Position numbers and translations under genes: made by a program. A stretch of DNA of 35,075 bases from CAZCDS01 sp964497585 (GTDB lineage Bacteria > Desulfobacterota > Desulfomonilia > Desulfomonilales > Desulfomonilaceae). How positions within the stretch are numbered: the stretch's first letter is position 1; the number at the start of each line of letters is the position of its first letter. This document shows, piece after piece, positions 17,451 through 25,072 of the stretch. The stretch lies in assembly GCA_964497585.1 (NCBI GenBank), contig CAZCDS010000069.1:1-35075 (forward strand). Reading direction: 5' to 3'. The notes beneath the pieces are model-generated. The model was not told the DNA's origin. It saw only the letters and a list, made by a program, of their open reading frames with translations, and did no database searches.

Positions 17451-17683
17451 GCAAGCTCGTGTATCGGATCCTCGAGAGGCCCGTGGATATCCTCTTCGTC
17501 GGGATTGTGGCACTTTCGATCGTTCTCGCGGTGGGCGCGGTGATATCCGAGTTCCACAGCCGGGAGGCCGCACTCCTGACAGGGGGAGCGAGAAGGATCG
17601 ATCTGCCTTTGGTTCGCAAGCAAATCTCCGGCGGCAACCTCTCTGACCGAAAGGCGCTCTACTTCAAGAAAGCTCCCCGCTGA
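17447..17683 (+). CDS. Small single-span membrane protein
   Basis: The product is 78 residues. Its ATG overlaps the stop of the upstream 1189-residue gene (ATGA), so translation is probably coupled and the two proteins likely work together. One hydrophobic segment spans about residues 13-34 (DILFVGIVALSIVLAVGAVI). A mostly polar tail follows, ending SDRKALYFKKAPR, without cysteines. No family is recognised. It may be an accessory subunit of the flavin/iron-sulfur membrane protein. AAAGGAAAG upstream serves as the ribosome binding site. Confidence 0.75.
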   Translation: MSKLVYRILERPVDILFVGIVALSIVLAVGAVISEFHSREAALLTGGARRIDLPLVRKQISGGNLSDRKALYFKKAPR

Positions 17684-17778
17684 TTCCCAGCCATCCGGCA
17701 TGACAAGACCAGCTTTGTGGTGAACCGCCCAACGATTATTTGGCGGATATTATTGTCATTGCGTCGGCCAAAAAGAAC

Positions 17779-17835
17779 TTGACTCTTATGGGCAATTGGG
17801 TATCTTATAGTATTAGTATATAATGATATCTTATA
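17779..17835 (+). promoter_or_regulatory. AT-rich promoter region with a direct repeat, upstream of the rhodanese selenoprotein gene
   Basis: A perfect TATAAT at 17819-17824 has TTGGGT 17 bases upstream (17796-17801). An alternative pair is TTGACT (17779-17784) with TATCTT (17801-17806). The nine-base sequence TATCTTATA occurs at 17801-17809 and again at 17827-17835, 26 bases apart, overlapping both candidates. The stretch is sharply AT-rich compared with its surroundings. The direct repeat could be a regulator-binding site. Confidence 0.5.
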
Positions 17836-17957
17836 ATATGCATCCACTGGGCACGTCCGGTGCGTGATTCTGGATACCCTACGGGGGAGTTGTATGCGGC
17901 GGAAAGATCGTGAACGGCCAATTGCGCCAAAAGCATGAGTTCAAGAAGGAGATTTCA

Positions 17958-19331
17958 ATGAAGCGTAGGATTGTGTTCGCCCTACTCGTGACCGCGGTAC
18001 TTTTCTCGTGGTCACTCGCGCAAACGGTTGGGGCGGAAGAAAAGCTCCCGTCAAAGTCACTCCAGAGCTGTCTCAAATGCCATAAGTTCGACAAGCAGCC
18101 GAACATCTTCGCGGGCACGCTCGTCGGAGTCTCCCGCAAAGCGAAGACGATTCAGCTCAACGTCGGGAAGGGAAATGAAGTCATCTACTTCAAAGACGCG
18201 ACCAAACTCCAGAACGCCCCTGCCATGAACAAGATCAAGAAGGGTGCGTCCGTCAAGATTGTCTACTACAGGAAAGACGGAAAGAATCTGGCCAAAGAGG
18301 TCGAGGTCAAGAAAGGGCTGAAGGTTCCCAAAGACAAGCTGGCCTCGGTCGAAGAGGTCGCCAAGCTCGTTGCCATGGGACCGGAAAAAGGTAAGTACGT
18401 CTTGATCGACAGTCGTCCTCCCAAGTTCTTTAACGAGGGCCATATACCCACTGCCAAAAGCATGCTCTACTTCAAGTTCGACAAGCTCAAGGACAAGGTC
18501 CTGCCCAAAGACAAGGAGACCCTGCAGATCTACTACTGCGGCGGCTTCACCTGAGTGCTCAGTCCACTCTCCGCCAGGAAGGCGGAAAAGCTCGGGTACA
18601 AGAACGTCACAGTCTTCCACGCAGGCATGCCAGCCTGGAAAAAGTCCGGCGGCCTGGTCGTCTCCAATCGGGCCAACCTTGATACGCTCAACAAAGTTGA
18701 CGCTTCGTATATTCTGCTCGACCTGCGGTCAAAAGATCAGATCGAAAAGGGGCATATTCCAAAGGCTGTCGCGGCGGTTGACGGTAAGGTGGCTGCGCTG
18801 AAGGACCAGTTGCCCAAGTACAAGAAGGCCGTGATCATCCTGTACAATCAAAAGGGAGATCTGCAAGCCGCGAAGGATGCGTACAAAACGCTGGCGGGCC
18901 TGGGCTACAAGCAAGTCAGCATCCTCGACGGCGGTTTCGCGGGATGGGAAAAGGCCGGAAAGAAGGTGGCCAAAGGCCCCGCGGCGACCAAGATCACCTA
19001 TGTCCGGAAGCTCATGCCGGGCGAGATGGATGTCGCCCACTTCGTCGCACTTCTTAAGAAGCCCGAGAAGAAGGTTGTGGTGGTCGATGTGCGCAACGCC
19101 TCCGAGTTCAAAGCCGGTTCGCTGCCCACTGCGACCAACACTCCGCTGGAAGAGCTCGAGTCGAAGCTCGCCAAGCTACCCAAGGACAAGACTCTCGTCG
19201 TGTTTTGCAATACCGGTGTCCGAGCTGAGATGGCGTACGACCTTCTCAAGAAGGCCGGGCTCAAATCGAAGTATGTCAAGGCCACGATCAAGTTCGACAA
19301 AGAGAAGAAGGGCAAGTACACTATAGAGTAA
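17958..19331 (+). CDS. Exported heme-motif protein with three rhodanese domains; probable selenocysteine at an in-frame TGA
   Basis: The frame runs through an in-frame TGA at 18552-18554. Read as selenocysteine, the protein has 457 residues with Sec199. AAGGAG upstream supports the ATG at 17958, followed by a signal peptide ending near residue 26. A c-type heme motif CLKCH is at 38-42. A small beta-rich domain (about 50-115) follows, then three rhodanese domains. Domain 1 (about 118-215) has YYCGGFT-Sec-VLSP, where relatives as I recall them carry Cys at the Sec position (YCGGxxCxLS). Domain 2 (about 220-322) has no Cys in its active loop (YNQKGDLQAA). Domain 3 (about 335-457) has CNTGVRA with Cys417. 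Rhodaneses carry sulfur, or here perhaps selenium-bound sulfur, as persulfide. A periplasmic redox or sulfur-relay role is inference. The alternative is a nonsense mutation, but the codon identity, the hairpin at 18567-18590 and the conserved downstream domains argue against it. Confidence 0.85.
18552..18590 (+). promoter_or_regulatory. In-frame TGA with bacterial SECIS-like hairpin
   Basis: After the TGA at 18552-18554, the arms CCGCC (18571-18575) and GGCGG (18581-18585) form a stem. It extends by T18570-A18586, and a few further pairs can form below a small bulge. The loop AGGAA (18576-18580) has G at its second position, about 22 bases from the TGA. Bacterial SECIS elements lie inside the coding sequence at this distance, with a G in the first two loop bases. 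The E. coli fdhF hairpin has a comparable spacing. Confidence 0.75.
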
Positions 19332-19343
19332 CGAACAGGCCAA

Positions 19344-19371
19344 GGGGTGAATCGGCTCGCCGATTCACCCC
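19344..19371 (+). terminator. Perfect 12-bp hairpin after the selenoprotein gene
   Basis: GGGGTGAATCGG and CCGATTCACCCC surround the loop CTCG, 12 bases after the stop codon. It lacks a T-tract, so it may stabilise the 3' end or terminate with help. Confidence 0.6.
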
Positions 19372-19453
19372 ACAGTTGCAGTCGGTGGCACATTTGTACC
19401 GTGCAGCGACTCCCTAGGAGCCGTCCCCTTTCCGCCGATAACCTTATAGAATG

Positions 19454-19489
19454 CCGCAAGGGATATGATTCCTTGCGGCTTTGCTTTTC
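19454..19489 (+). terminator. Intrinsic terminator
   Basis: Arms GCCGCAAGG (19454-19462) and CCTTGCGGC (19472-19480) are followed by TTTGCTTTT. It lies between the selenoprotein gene and the SPFH gene and separates their transcription. Confidence 0.75.
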
Positions 19490-19740
19490 CCAGGGGTGAT
19501 ATGTTTGTTCATTCGAACGGGTAGCATTCCCCTGAGAGGTCTGATCCCTCATCCGATTGACGCCGGCTATCTTGTCAACCGCACGGCGAGGTGGTAATCT
19601 GGAAAGGATTCATCGTGGGACTCGCCGAAAGCGGTGAGACACAAGTCCGCAACGGATGGAAAGCTTATCCCGAGAATATCTCCTGAGATCAAAAACCCAT
19701 TTCGATGGAGGGAGACGCCCTGCCAAAGGAGGAGGCAACC

Positions 19741-20823
19741 ATGGGTATCTGGGATTTTGTCAAGGGTGAACTCATTGACGTTATCGAATGGATCGACGAT
19801 CCGGGGGACATCATCGTCTGGCGTTTCCCCGACCAGAACCACGACATCAAGATGGGCGCCAAACTCACCGTCCGCGAGGGTCAGGCCGCAGTATTCGTCA
19901 ATGAAGGCCAGATCGCTGACGTTTTCTCACCGGGTCTTTTCACCCTGAACACCCAGAATATGCCGGTCATGACGACGCTGCGTTCCTGGAAGTACGGCTT
20001 TGAGTCCCCGTTCAAGGCGGAGGTCTATTTCGTCAGCACACGCAACTTCCTCGATTTGAAGTGGGGTACGCAGAATCCCATCATGATGCGCGATCCGGAT
20101 TTCGGCGTGGTCCGTCTGCGGGCCTTCGGCACGTACGGGATCAGAGTGACCGATCCGGGAGCGTTCATGAAGGAAGTGGTCGGAACGGACGGCTGCTTTA
20201 CGACCGACGAGATCGAAGGACAGCTTCGGAGCATGATGGTCTCAGCGTTTACCGCCATGCTCGGCAGTTCGGGCATCGCAGCCCTGGACCTTGCCGCCAA
20301 TTACAAGACCATGGGGGAGACGGGACGGGGAGAGATGGAGTCCGATTTCCAGCAGTACGGACTCTCATTGACCCGCTTCGTTATCGAGAACATCTCGGTA
20401 CCGCCGGAGGTCGAGAAGATGATGGATACCCGTTCCCAGATGGGCATCGTCGGCGACATGGGCAGGTACACCCAATTTCAGACGGCCCAGGCCATCCCCG
20501 AGGCAGCCCGGGCCGGGGGCGGGGCCGGTGATTTCATGGGAATGGGCGCGGGAATCGCCATGGGCCAGCAGATGGCCGGTGCCATGGCGGCGAGCTTTGA
20601 GCAGAGTCAGCAGTCTCAGCAGCAACCACAGCAGGCCGGCCCGCAGCCTGGCCCGGCCTCAGCCGCGGGGAAATTCTGTCCGCAGTGCGGCGCGTCGGTT
20701 CCGGCTGACGGGAAGTTCTGTCCGGAATGTGGTGTGGCTCAGGCGACGGGCTGCCCCAACTGCGGCAAGCCGGTGGCATCGGGCGCCAAATTTTGCCACG
20801 AATGCGGCCAGAAGCTCTCATAG
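19741..20823 (+). CDS. SPFH-domain protein with C-terminal double zinc ribbon (virion core protein-like, YdjI type)
   Basis: The product is 360 residues from the ATG after AGGAGGCAACC, an excellent ribosome binding site. Residues about 20-240 form an SPFH/band-7-like domain of the kind found in bacterial proteins annotated as virion core or YdjI-like, with WRFPDQNHDIKMGAKLTVRE and VNEGQIADVFSPGLFTL as landmarks. A Gly/Ala/Met-rich segment and a Gln-rich linker (SQQSQQQPQQ) follow. The last 50 residues hold four CxxC pairs (FCPQCG, FCPECG, GCPNCG, FCHECG), which make two zinc ribbons. Relatives assemble into membrane-associated scaffolds. In Bacillus, YdjI acts with membrane-stress proteins. 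No signal peptide is seen. It appears monocistronic, being preceded by a terminator. Confidence 0.9.
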   Translation: MGIWDFVKGELIDVIEWIDDPGDIIVWRFPDQNHDIKMGAKLTVREGQAAVFVNEGQIADVFSPGLFTLNTQNMPVMTTLRSWKYGFESPFKAEVYFVSTRNFLDLKWGTQNPIMMRDPDFGVVRLRAFGTYGIRVTDPGAFMKEVVGTDGCFTTDEIEGQLRSMMVSAFTAMLGSSGIAALDLAANYKTMGETGRGEMESDFQQYGLSLTRFVIENISVPPEVEKMMDTRSQMGIVGDMGRYTQFQTAQAIPEAARAGGGAGDFMGMGAGIAMGQQMAGAMAASFEQSQQSQQQPQQAGPQPGPASAAGKFCPQCGASVPADGKFCPECGVAQATGCPNCGKPVASGAKFCHECGQKLS

Positions 20824-21501
20824 TAAGCTGTCACGGGGGCGGCTCTGTGCAAGGCCCGGTCTCAAGATGCCCGAATCTCGGGCACGCCGAGGGAAATTCC
20901 CGAGATCTGACTGAGGTGTCCTGAGCTATAGTTTCGCCATTTGTATCAGCTCGGCCTGGTGAAGTGGCTGTCCCAAGAAGGCCCGAGAACGCTAAGCCCC
21001 TGACCCGTCTCAGATTCCTCCTGTCGTTCCTAGAGGACTTTTCCACTGCTTCGTTAGACCACCGTTACCCAGGGTTTGCACCCTGGGCTACTCTCTGGTG
21101 CCCCTTCGGGGCTCAGATTGCTGGATTTCACATGGGTGTTTGTGGAGTACAGGCAGAGTGACGAGAGTCGCGGAGCAACGGCAGGAAATAGCCCAGGGTG
21201 TCAACGCTGGGAATGCGTTAGCAAGCAAGGTTGAGTGCCGTAGGGACGACAGAATATTGCTCACGTAACAAAAATGGCGAAACTGTAGTCCTGAAGGGGT
21301 AGTAGGAAATTAACCGGTTGTTTTGGCACCGGACAATGGGCAGGTTCCCCAGAGGCCCCGGAGTCCTCAAGGGACCATTACTACCCGTGGCCGTGGACAC
21401 CACTGCGGTGAGTTGAAGGCAGCGGCATGCTGACCTTTGTCGCTCCCTCGGGATATGGACGGCGTACGAGAGATTTGTGTGTCTGTGGCGCAATCCCTCC
21501 G
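20824..21501. other. Intergenic region of about 680 bp, mostly dispersed repeat
   Basis: It lies between the converging SPFH gene and PstS-like gene. The centre (about 21060-21270) is a dispersed repeat described separately. The remaining sequence contains no supported gene and no clear terminator for either side. Confidence 0.5.
21060..21270 (+). repeat. Dispersed intergenic repeat with several hairpins
   Basis: CCCAGGGTTTGCACCCTGGG at 21069-21088 is a hairpin, followed by GTGCCCCTTCGGGGC. About 100 bases later GCCCAGGGTGTCAACGCTGGG and GAGTGCCGTAGGGACGAC occur. This ordered set (CCCAGGG...CCCTGGGCTA, GCCCCTTCGGGGC, then GAGTGCCGTAGG-C) is familiar as a widespread intergenic repeat in several phyla. 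It is present once in this window. Its function is unknown. Confidence 0.6.
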
Positions 21502-22389
21502 TCAGAACTTCTTGTCCAGATAATCTCCAGGATTCGTGACGATTTGCTTTTCACAGAAATCGGAGAAATTCTTTGCCAGTCTCCCCTTCTGCCTCAGGTT
21601 GTAATACAGAAAATAGGGGCGCTCCAAGGGATAGTACGTGGACGCGTGCCCGCCTTCGATTGAGGTCACAGGGTAGAAGATTTGCATCCCCTCCCTTATG
21701 CTCAGCGGGATAATGTTTACGGAACCTTCCTCTCCAACCCTCCTGAGCGCGTAAATGTCTGAGGCCCGTCCAAATCCGACGGCGTTGGCGGTAAGAGCCA
21801 CCTTTTTCACCAGTGTGGGGAAGGTCGGGCGGAAGATAGCGGTAGGCGCGATCTCTTTGCCCCCGAACAGTCTGTCTTTGATGAAATCCATGGTGGGGGC
21901 GTCCGTCTTGCCTATGCCTACTACCTGAATCGGCGCGTCATCTCCTCCCACTTGGCTCCAGTTTGTGACTTCGCCCGTAAAAATGTCCCTAGCCTGCTTA
22001 AGCGTAAGCTGCTTCACGGAGACGGAGGGATTGACCACGATGACAATGGCGCCCACACCCACCTGGTTCTCGGCGAGCTTCATGCCTTTCTTTTCCGCTT
22101 CCTTTTTCTCTTCCTCGGACATGCGCCGCGCCATCATGAGCACTTCAGCGTCGCCGTTGATGAATCTCTTGAAGCCGTCGAGCGTCCTTCCCCCGCTGAC
22201 GACTATTCTCTTTCCCGGATTCTTCTTCACGTACTGTTTGGCATAGAGATTGACCCGTGAAGCCACGCTCGCTGATCCAGAGATCCGCAAGGTGTCGGTT
22301 CCGAATCCCTGTGCCTGCACACTCGGCGCTACTCCGGCGAACGCGAGAGCGGCTACTATTGAGAACACTATCGCCCACATGCCTTTCAT
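21502..22389 (-). CDS. PstS-like phosphate/anion ABC transporter substrate-binding protein
   Basis: The product is 295 residues, with a signal peptide ending near residue 26 (SVQAQG). The PBP-like domain shows ISGSASVASRVNLYAK near the start, a VVSGGRTLDGFKRFINGDAEVLMMAR segment whose core is GDAEVLMMARRM, and IFTGEVTNWSQVGG, a hallmark of PstS family proteins. It binds a periplasmic anion, phosphate in characterised members. The conserved phosphate-loop sequence (usually SGxG) is not identical here, so the ligand could differ. No pstCAB genes follow in the window, so it is an orphan. The start is either 22389 or Met4 at 22380. Confidence 0.85.
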   Translation of the reverse strand: MKGMWAIVFSIVAALAFAGVAPSVQAQGFGTDTLRISGSASVASRVNLYAKQYVKKNPGKRIVVSGGRTLDGFKRFINGDAEVLMMARRMSEEEKKEAEKKGMKLAENQVGVGAIVIVVNPSVSVKQLTLKQARDIFTGEVTNWSQVGGDDAPIQVVGIGKTDAPTMDFIKDRLFGGKEIAPTAIFRPTFPTLVKKVALTANAVGFGRASDIYALRRVGEEGSVNIIPLSIREGMQIFYPVTSIEGGHASTYYPLERPYFLYYNLRQKGRLAKNFSDFCEKQIVTNPGDYLDKKF

Positions 22390-22802
22390 CCTTCGGCCCC
22401 GCCTTTCTCCTTGGTGTGTGTTTCACCCCCCCAATCCCCGGTCGATCAGGTCCCGGAGGCTCCGGAATGTCTCAGTGGCGCACTATGAAGACCACGCATG
22501 CGTTTCAGCAAAAATTATAATGGAATCAGGCCCGCAATGCAATTAAGTTCCCCGAGCTTGGAGGCCATTTGCAGGCGTCTCCCGGCGGCCCAGGGCCGAA
22601 GGCGTCTACTCGGAAACTGCTCCAAAGCGGCCAAGGAAGATGGAAGAGTGCACCAATCAATGGGTGACGTACGAAAATTATGGGGCACCATGCCGCGCCT
22701 TGCTGATTCCCACATGGAGCGTGGCTACACTGGACGTATTTGTGCCAGTGCGGTAGCAGTCTTATCGTCTTGGGTGCCTGGTGCGGCATTCGACGAACCC
22801 AG
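22390..22802. other. Intergenic region of about 410 bp
   Basis: It lies between two minus-strand genes and must contain the promoter of the PstS-like gene. No supported gene, no clear terminator after the cyclase gene and no recognised repeat were seen. Confidence 0.4.
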
Positions 22803-24533
22803 CTATGCGACTGCGGCTTGGCCGTCGAGCGATTCGACCTCGTACAGCTCTCTGTCCCCGCGAACACCCTTGAGGCACACCCTGAAGTCGCCGGCTACCG
22901 TTATTCTGCCTTCGAGGGCCTGATAGGTCTGCTCGGAAATCACGATCTTGCCACCGCCCGCGGTACTCTGAATCCTTGCCGTCAAGTTCACGTCAGAGCC
23001 GACGATGCCGTACTTGGCCCGACTTTCTGCCCCGATATTGCCGACGATGACCTCGCCCGTGTGGATTCCAATACCCATTTGGAGTTCCGGCAATCCCTTT
23101 TCCTGCATTTCCTGGGCAAAGCTCTTCTGTTCTTGTTGCATTTCCATAGCGCATCTCACCGCGTCTGCGGCCCGATGCGCGACGTCCGTGGTCATGCCGT
23201 CAAAGAAGACAAGCACCGAATCACCGTAGAAGTCGACGATGATACCTTCGTATCGGTCTATTACGTCAATCATCTTGGCGAAGTAGCGGTTGAGCACCTT
23301 GATGACCTTCTCGGGCACCAGCTTCTCGGAGATCGCAGTGAAGTTCCTCAGGTCGGCCATCATCATGGTCACGACCCTCTTTTCGCCGCCCAGCCGCAGC
23401 GCGTCCGGTCGGTGCATCAGCTCTTTCACAAAGGTCTTGTCCACGTAGCGGCCGAAGGTTCGCTGAATCAGATCCCGCTGCTTGAGCCCTTCGGTCATCT
23501 CGTTGAAGCTGCGGATTAACTGTCCGATCTCGTCCTGCCCCTCTTCGGGCAGTCTCACGGAATAATCGCCTTCCCTCAATTTCACGGACGCTGCTGCTAT
23601 CGCAGAAATTGACCGCCCGACATACCGGGTGGTGAACCTGATCAGGAGGATGATTACGGTCAGTACGATAATCCCGGCAAGTGCGTAGTAGAACCTGAAA
23701 CGGACGATCGGCGCAAGTATCTCGGAACCGGAAGAGTAAAGGATCAAATACCAGTTGATCCGGGGTACCTTGTAGAAGCCGGCGACCACGCGCGGTGGAT
23801 GTCCCTTGCCGAATACCGTGCCGAACCCCTTTTGCCTGATCTCTTTGAGCAGCTTCTGCTCGACCTTGTCTCCCTTCTCGCCGAGCTTCCTGCGTCGGGG
23901 CTGGGACTTGTCGGTGTAGGCAAGTATCTGGCCGGTACTGGTGGTCAGGATCGCATTACTTCCTCGCAGCAGTCCCATCTCCCGGATCGGTTCGAGAAAT
24001 GAATCAAACCCGATGCGAACCGTTATCTTCCGGTACTTTCCCTTACCGTTGGGTCCGAGCACTTTGACGATTCTCAGGGACCGGTCGAGCGCGTTCGGGT
24101 CCAACACCGGACAGCAGTAGCCCGCATTCTCGCTCAAGTCCATGGTGTAGAGTCCCTTGACGACGCCCGGACCATAGTCGGTCGCTTGCGTTCCTATTTG
24201 GCCGAGATCTCGGTTTTTGAGACTTTCCGTGCTGACGTCCACGAACTTGACGCCCTTCTTTGCTATGAGTTGCTGAATCAGAAAAGCCTGCATTATCTCT
24301 CTATCCGGGATGTGCTCGGCCTTGGCCACCAGCTCGATAAGCTCGACCTTGTCATTCAATTGATTCCGAATCTGCAGGGCCGCCTTCTCGAGGCGCAGGT
24401 GCATCGATTGGACCCACTGGTCCAGCAAGAACGTCCGCGCATAGAAGAACCCGCCAACACCGACCGCGACGAGAATCGCCGCCACCGGCAGCAGCAGGAG
24501 CAGGAGAAATCGCCGTTCAAGAGAGAAGATCAT
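22803..24533 (-). CDS. Membrane Cache-HAMP class III nucleotide cyclase receptor
   Basis: The product is 576 residues. One membrane segment at about 9-32, a periplasmic Cache-type sensor domain (about 35-285), a second membrane segment near 290, a HAMP domain (about 300-365) and a class III cyclase domain (about 385-560) follow in order. The metal-binding aspartates are in MMADLRNFT and DFYGDSVLVFF, and the Asn and Arg of the transition state in VNLTARI. The position that usually holds the purine-selecting Lys (xKxxGD) appears to be Asp (VDFYGD), so the product (cAMP, cGMP or other) is not predictable. The sensor contains an unusual adjacent Cys pair (YCCPVLD). A paralogue with the same layout lies upstream on the same strand (25073-26947). 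A start at 24533 is supported by AGGGACGAAAG. Confidence 0.9.
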   Translation of the reverse strand: MIFSLERRFLLLLLLPVAAILVAVGVGGFFYARTFLLDQWVQSMHLRLEKAALQIRNQLNDKVELIELVAKAEHIPDREIMQAFLIQQLIAKKGVKFVDVSTESLKNRDLGQIGTQATDYGPGVVKGLYTMDLSENAGYCCPVLDPNALDRSLRIVKVLGPNGKGKYRKITVRIGFDSFLEPIREMGLLRGSNAILTTSTGQILAYTDKSQPRRRKLGEKGDKVEQKLLKEIRQKGFGTVFGKGHPPRVVAGFYKVPRINWYLILYSSGSEILAPIVRFRFYYALAGIIVLTVIILLIRFTTRYVGRSISAIAAASVKLREGDYSVRLPEEGQDEIGQLIRSFNEMTEGLKQRDLIQRTFGRYVDKTFVKELMHRPDALRLGGEKRVVTMMMADLRNFTAISEKLVPEKVIKVLNRYFAKMIDVIDRYEGIIVDFYGDSVLVFFDGMTTDVAHRAADAVRCAMEMQQEQKSFAQEMQEKGLPELQMGIGIHTGEVIVGNIGAESRAKYGIVGSDVNLTARIQSTAGGGKIVISEQTYQALEGRITVAGDFRVCLKGVRGDRELYEVESLDGQAAVA

Positions 24534-25072
24534 CTTTCGTCCCTGCGCTCCATTGTATGACGAAAACCTCTTGAAACACCAGTCCTTCCCACGGCACTGA
24601 AGCGAGTCTTCAGATTCGAGCGCACAGTCGTCGACCTCATACCATTTCGCGATTATCTTGGTAACACGTTATCGGAGCATGAAGACACGGATCTGTCCCG
24701 CGGCACGCGGGACAGATCCGTGGCACCCCACGTTTGTGCCCTATGAAACCTTGAAGTGCCACTGACCACGCCTCCGCGTGGTCAGTGCTCTTGCGTAGGC
24801 CACAGACTTAGCGGTTTTTTTTGGGAAATGCTATCAGTAGCCGGTTTCGCAAACACGGCGACTGCCTTCCGGGAAAGTGCAGGCTCCTGTCGAGGACTGC
24901 CGGCTAGGCCGGGAGTGGCACCCGACACAACATCCCCTCTGTTTTACCACGAACTTGTGTTCGCTCCCCTGGTCCTCTGTGGTTCAGGTCTCTGGGATTC
25001 TTGTTGTGGGTGGCTTGGCGTCCTGGTGGTGGGATTCTCCCAAATCTTTCGTCGCTGTGATACCGTGGCGTT
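24534..25072. other. Intergenic region of about 540 bp with a dispersed repeat
   Basis: It separates the two paralogous cyclase genes. It contains the second copy of the dispersed repeat (24679-24800). No gene is supported in the rest. Confidence 0.5.
24679..24800 (+). repeat. Dispersed repeat, copy 2 (inverted relative to 8201-8325)
   Basis: It starts CATGAAGACACGG, then GATCTGTCCCGCGGC and its near-complement GCGGGACAGATC form a long hairpin. CCGTGGCACCCCACGTTTG follows, and it ends with the hairpin CACTGACCACGCC/GCGTGGTCAGTG. The order and spacing are the same as in the copy at 8201-8325 read on the other strand. Confidence 0.8.

Noticed and set aside
18552..18554. TGA as a simple nonsense mutation splitting the rhodanese gene into two
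   Set aside because: Same frame continues with intact domains, the codon falls at the expected Cys position, and a SECIS-like hairpin follows. No start or ribosome binding site serves the second part.
22740..23519. Plus-strand open frame of 259 codons
   Set aside because: It is antisense to the cyclase domain of 22803-24533.
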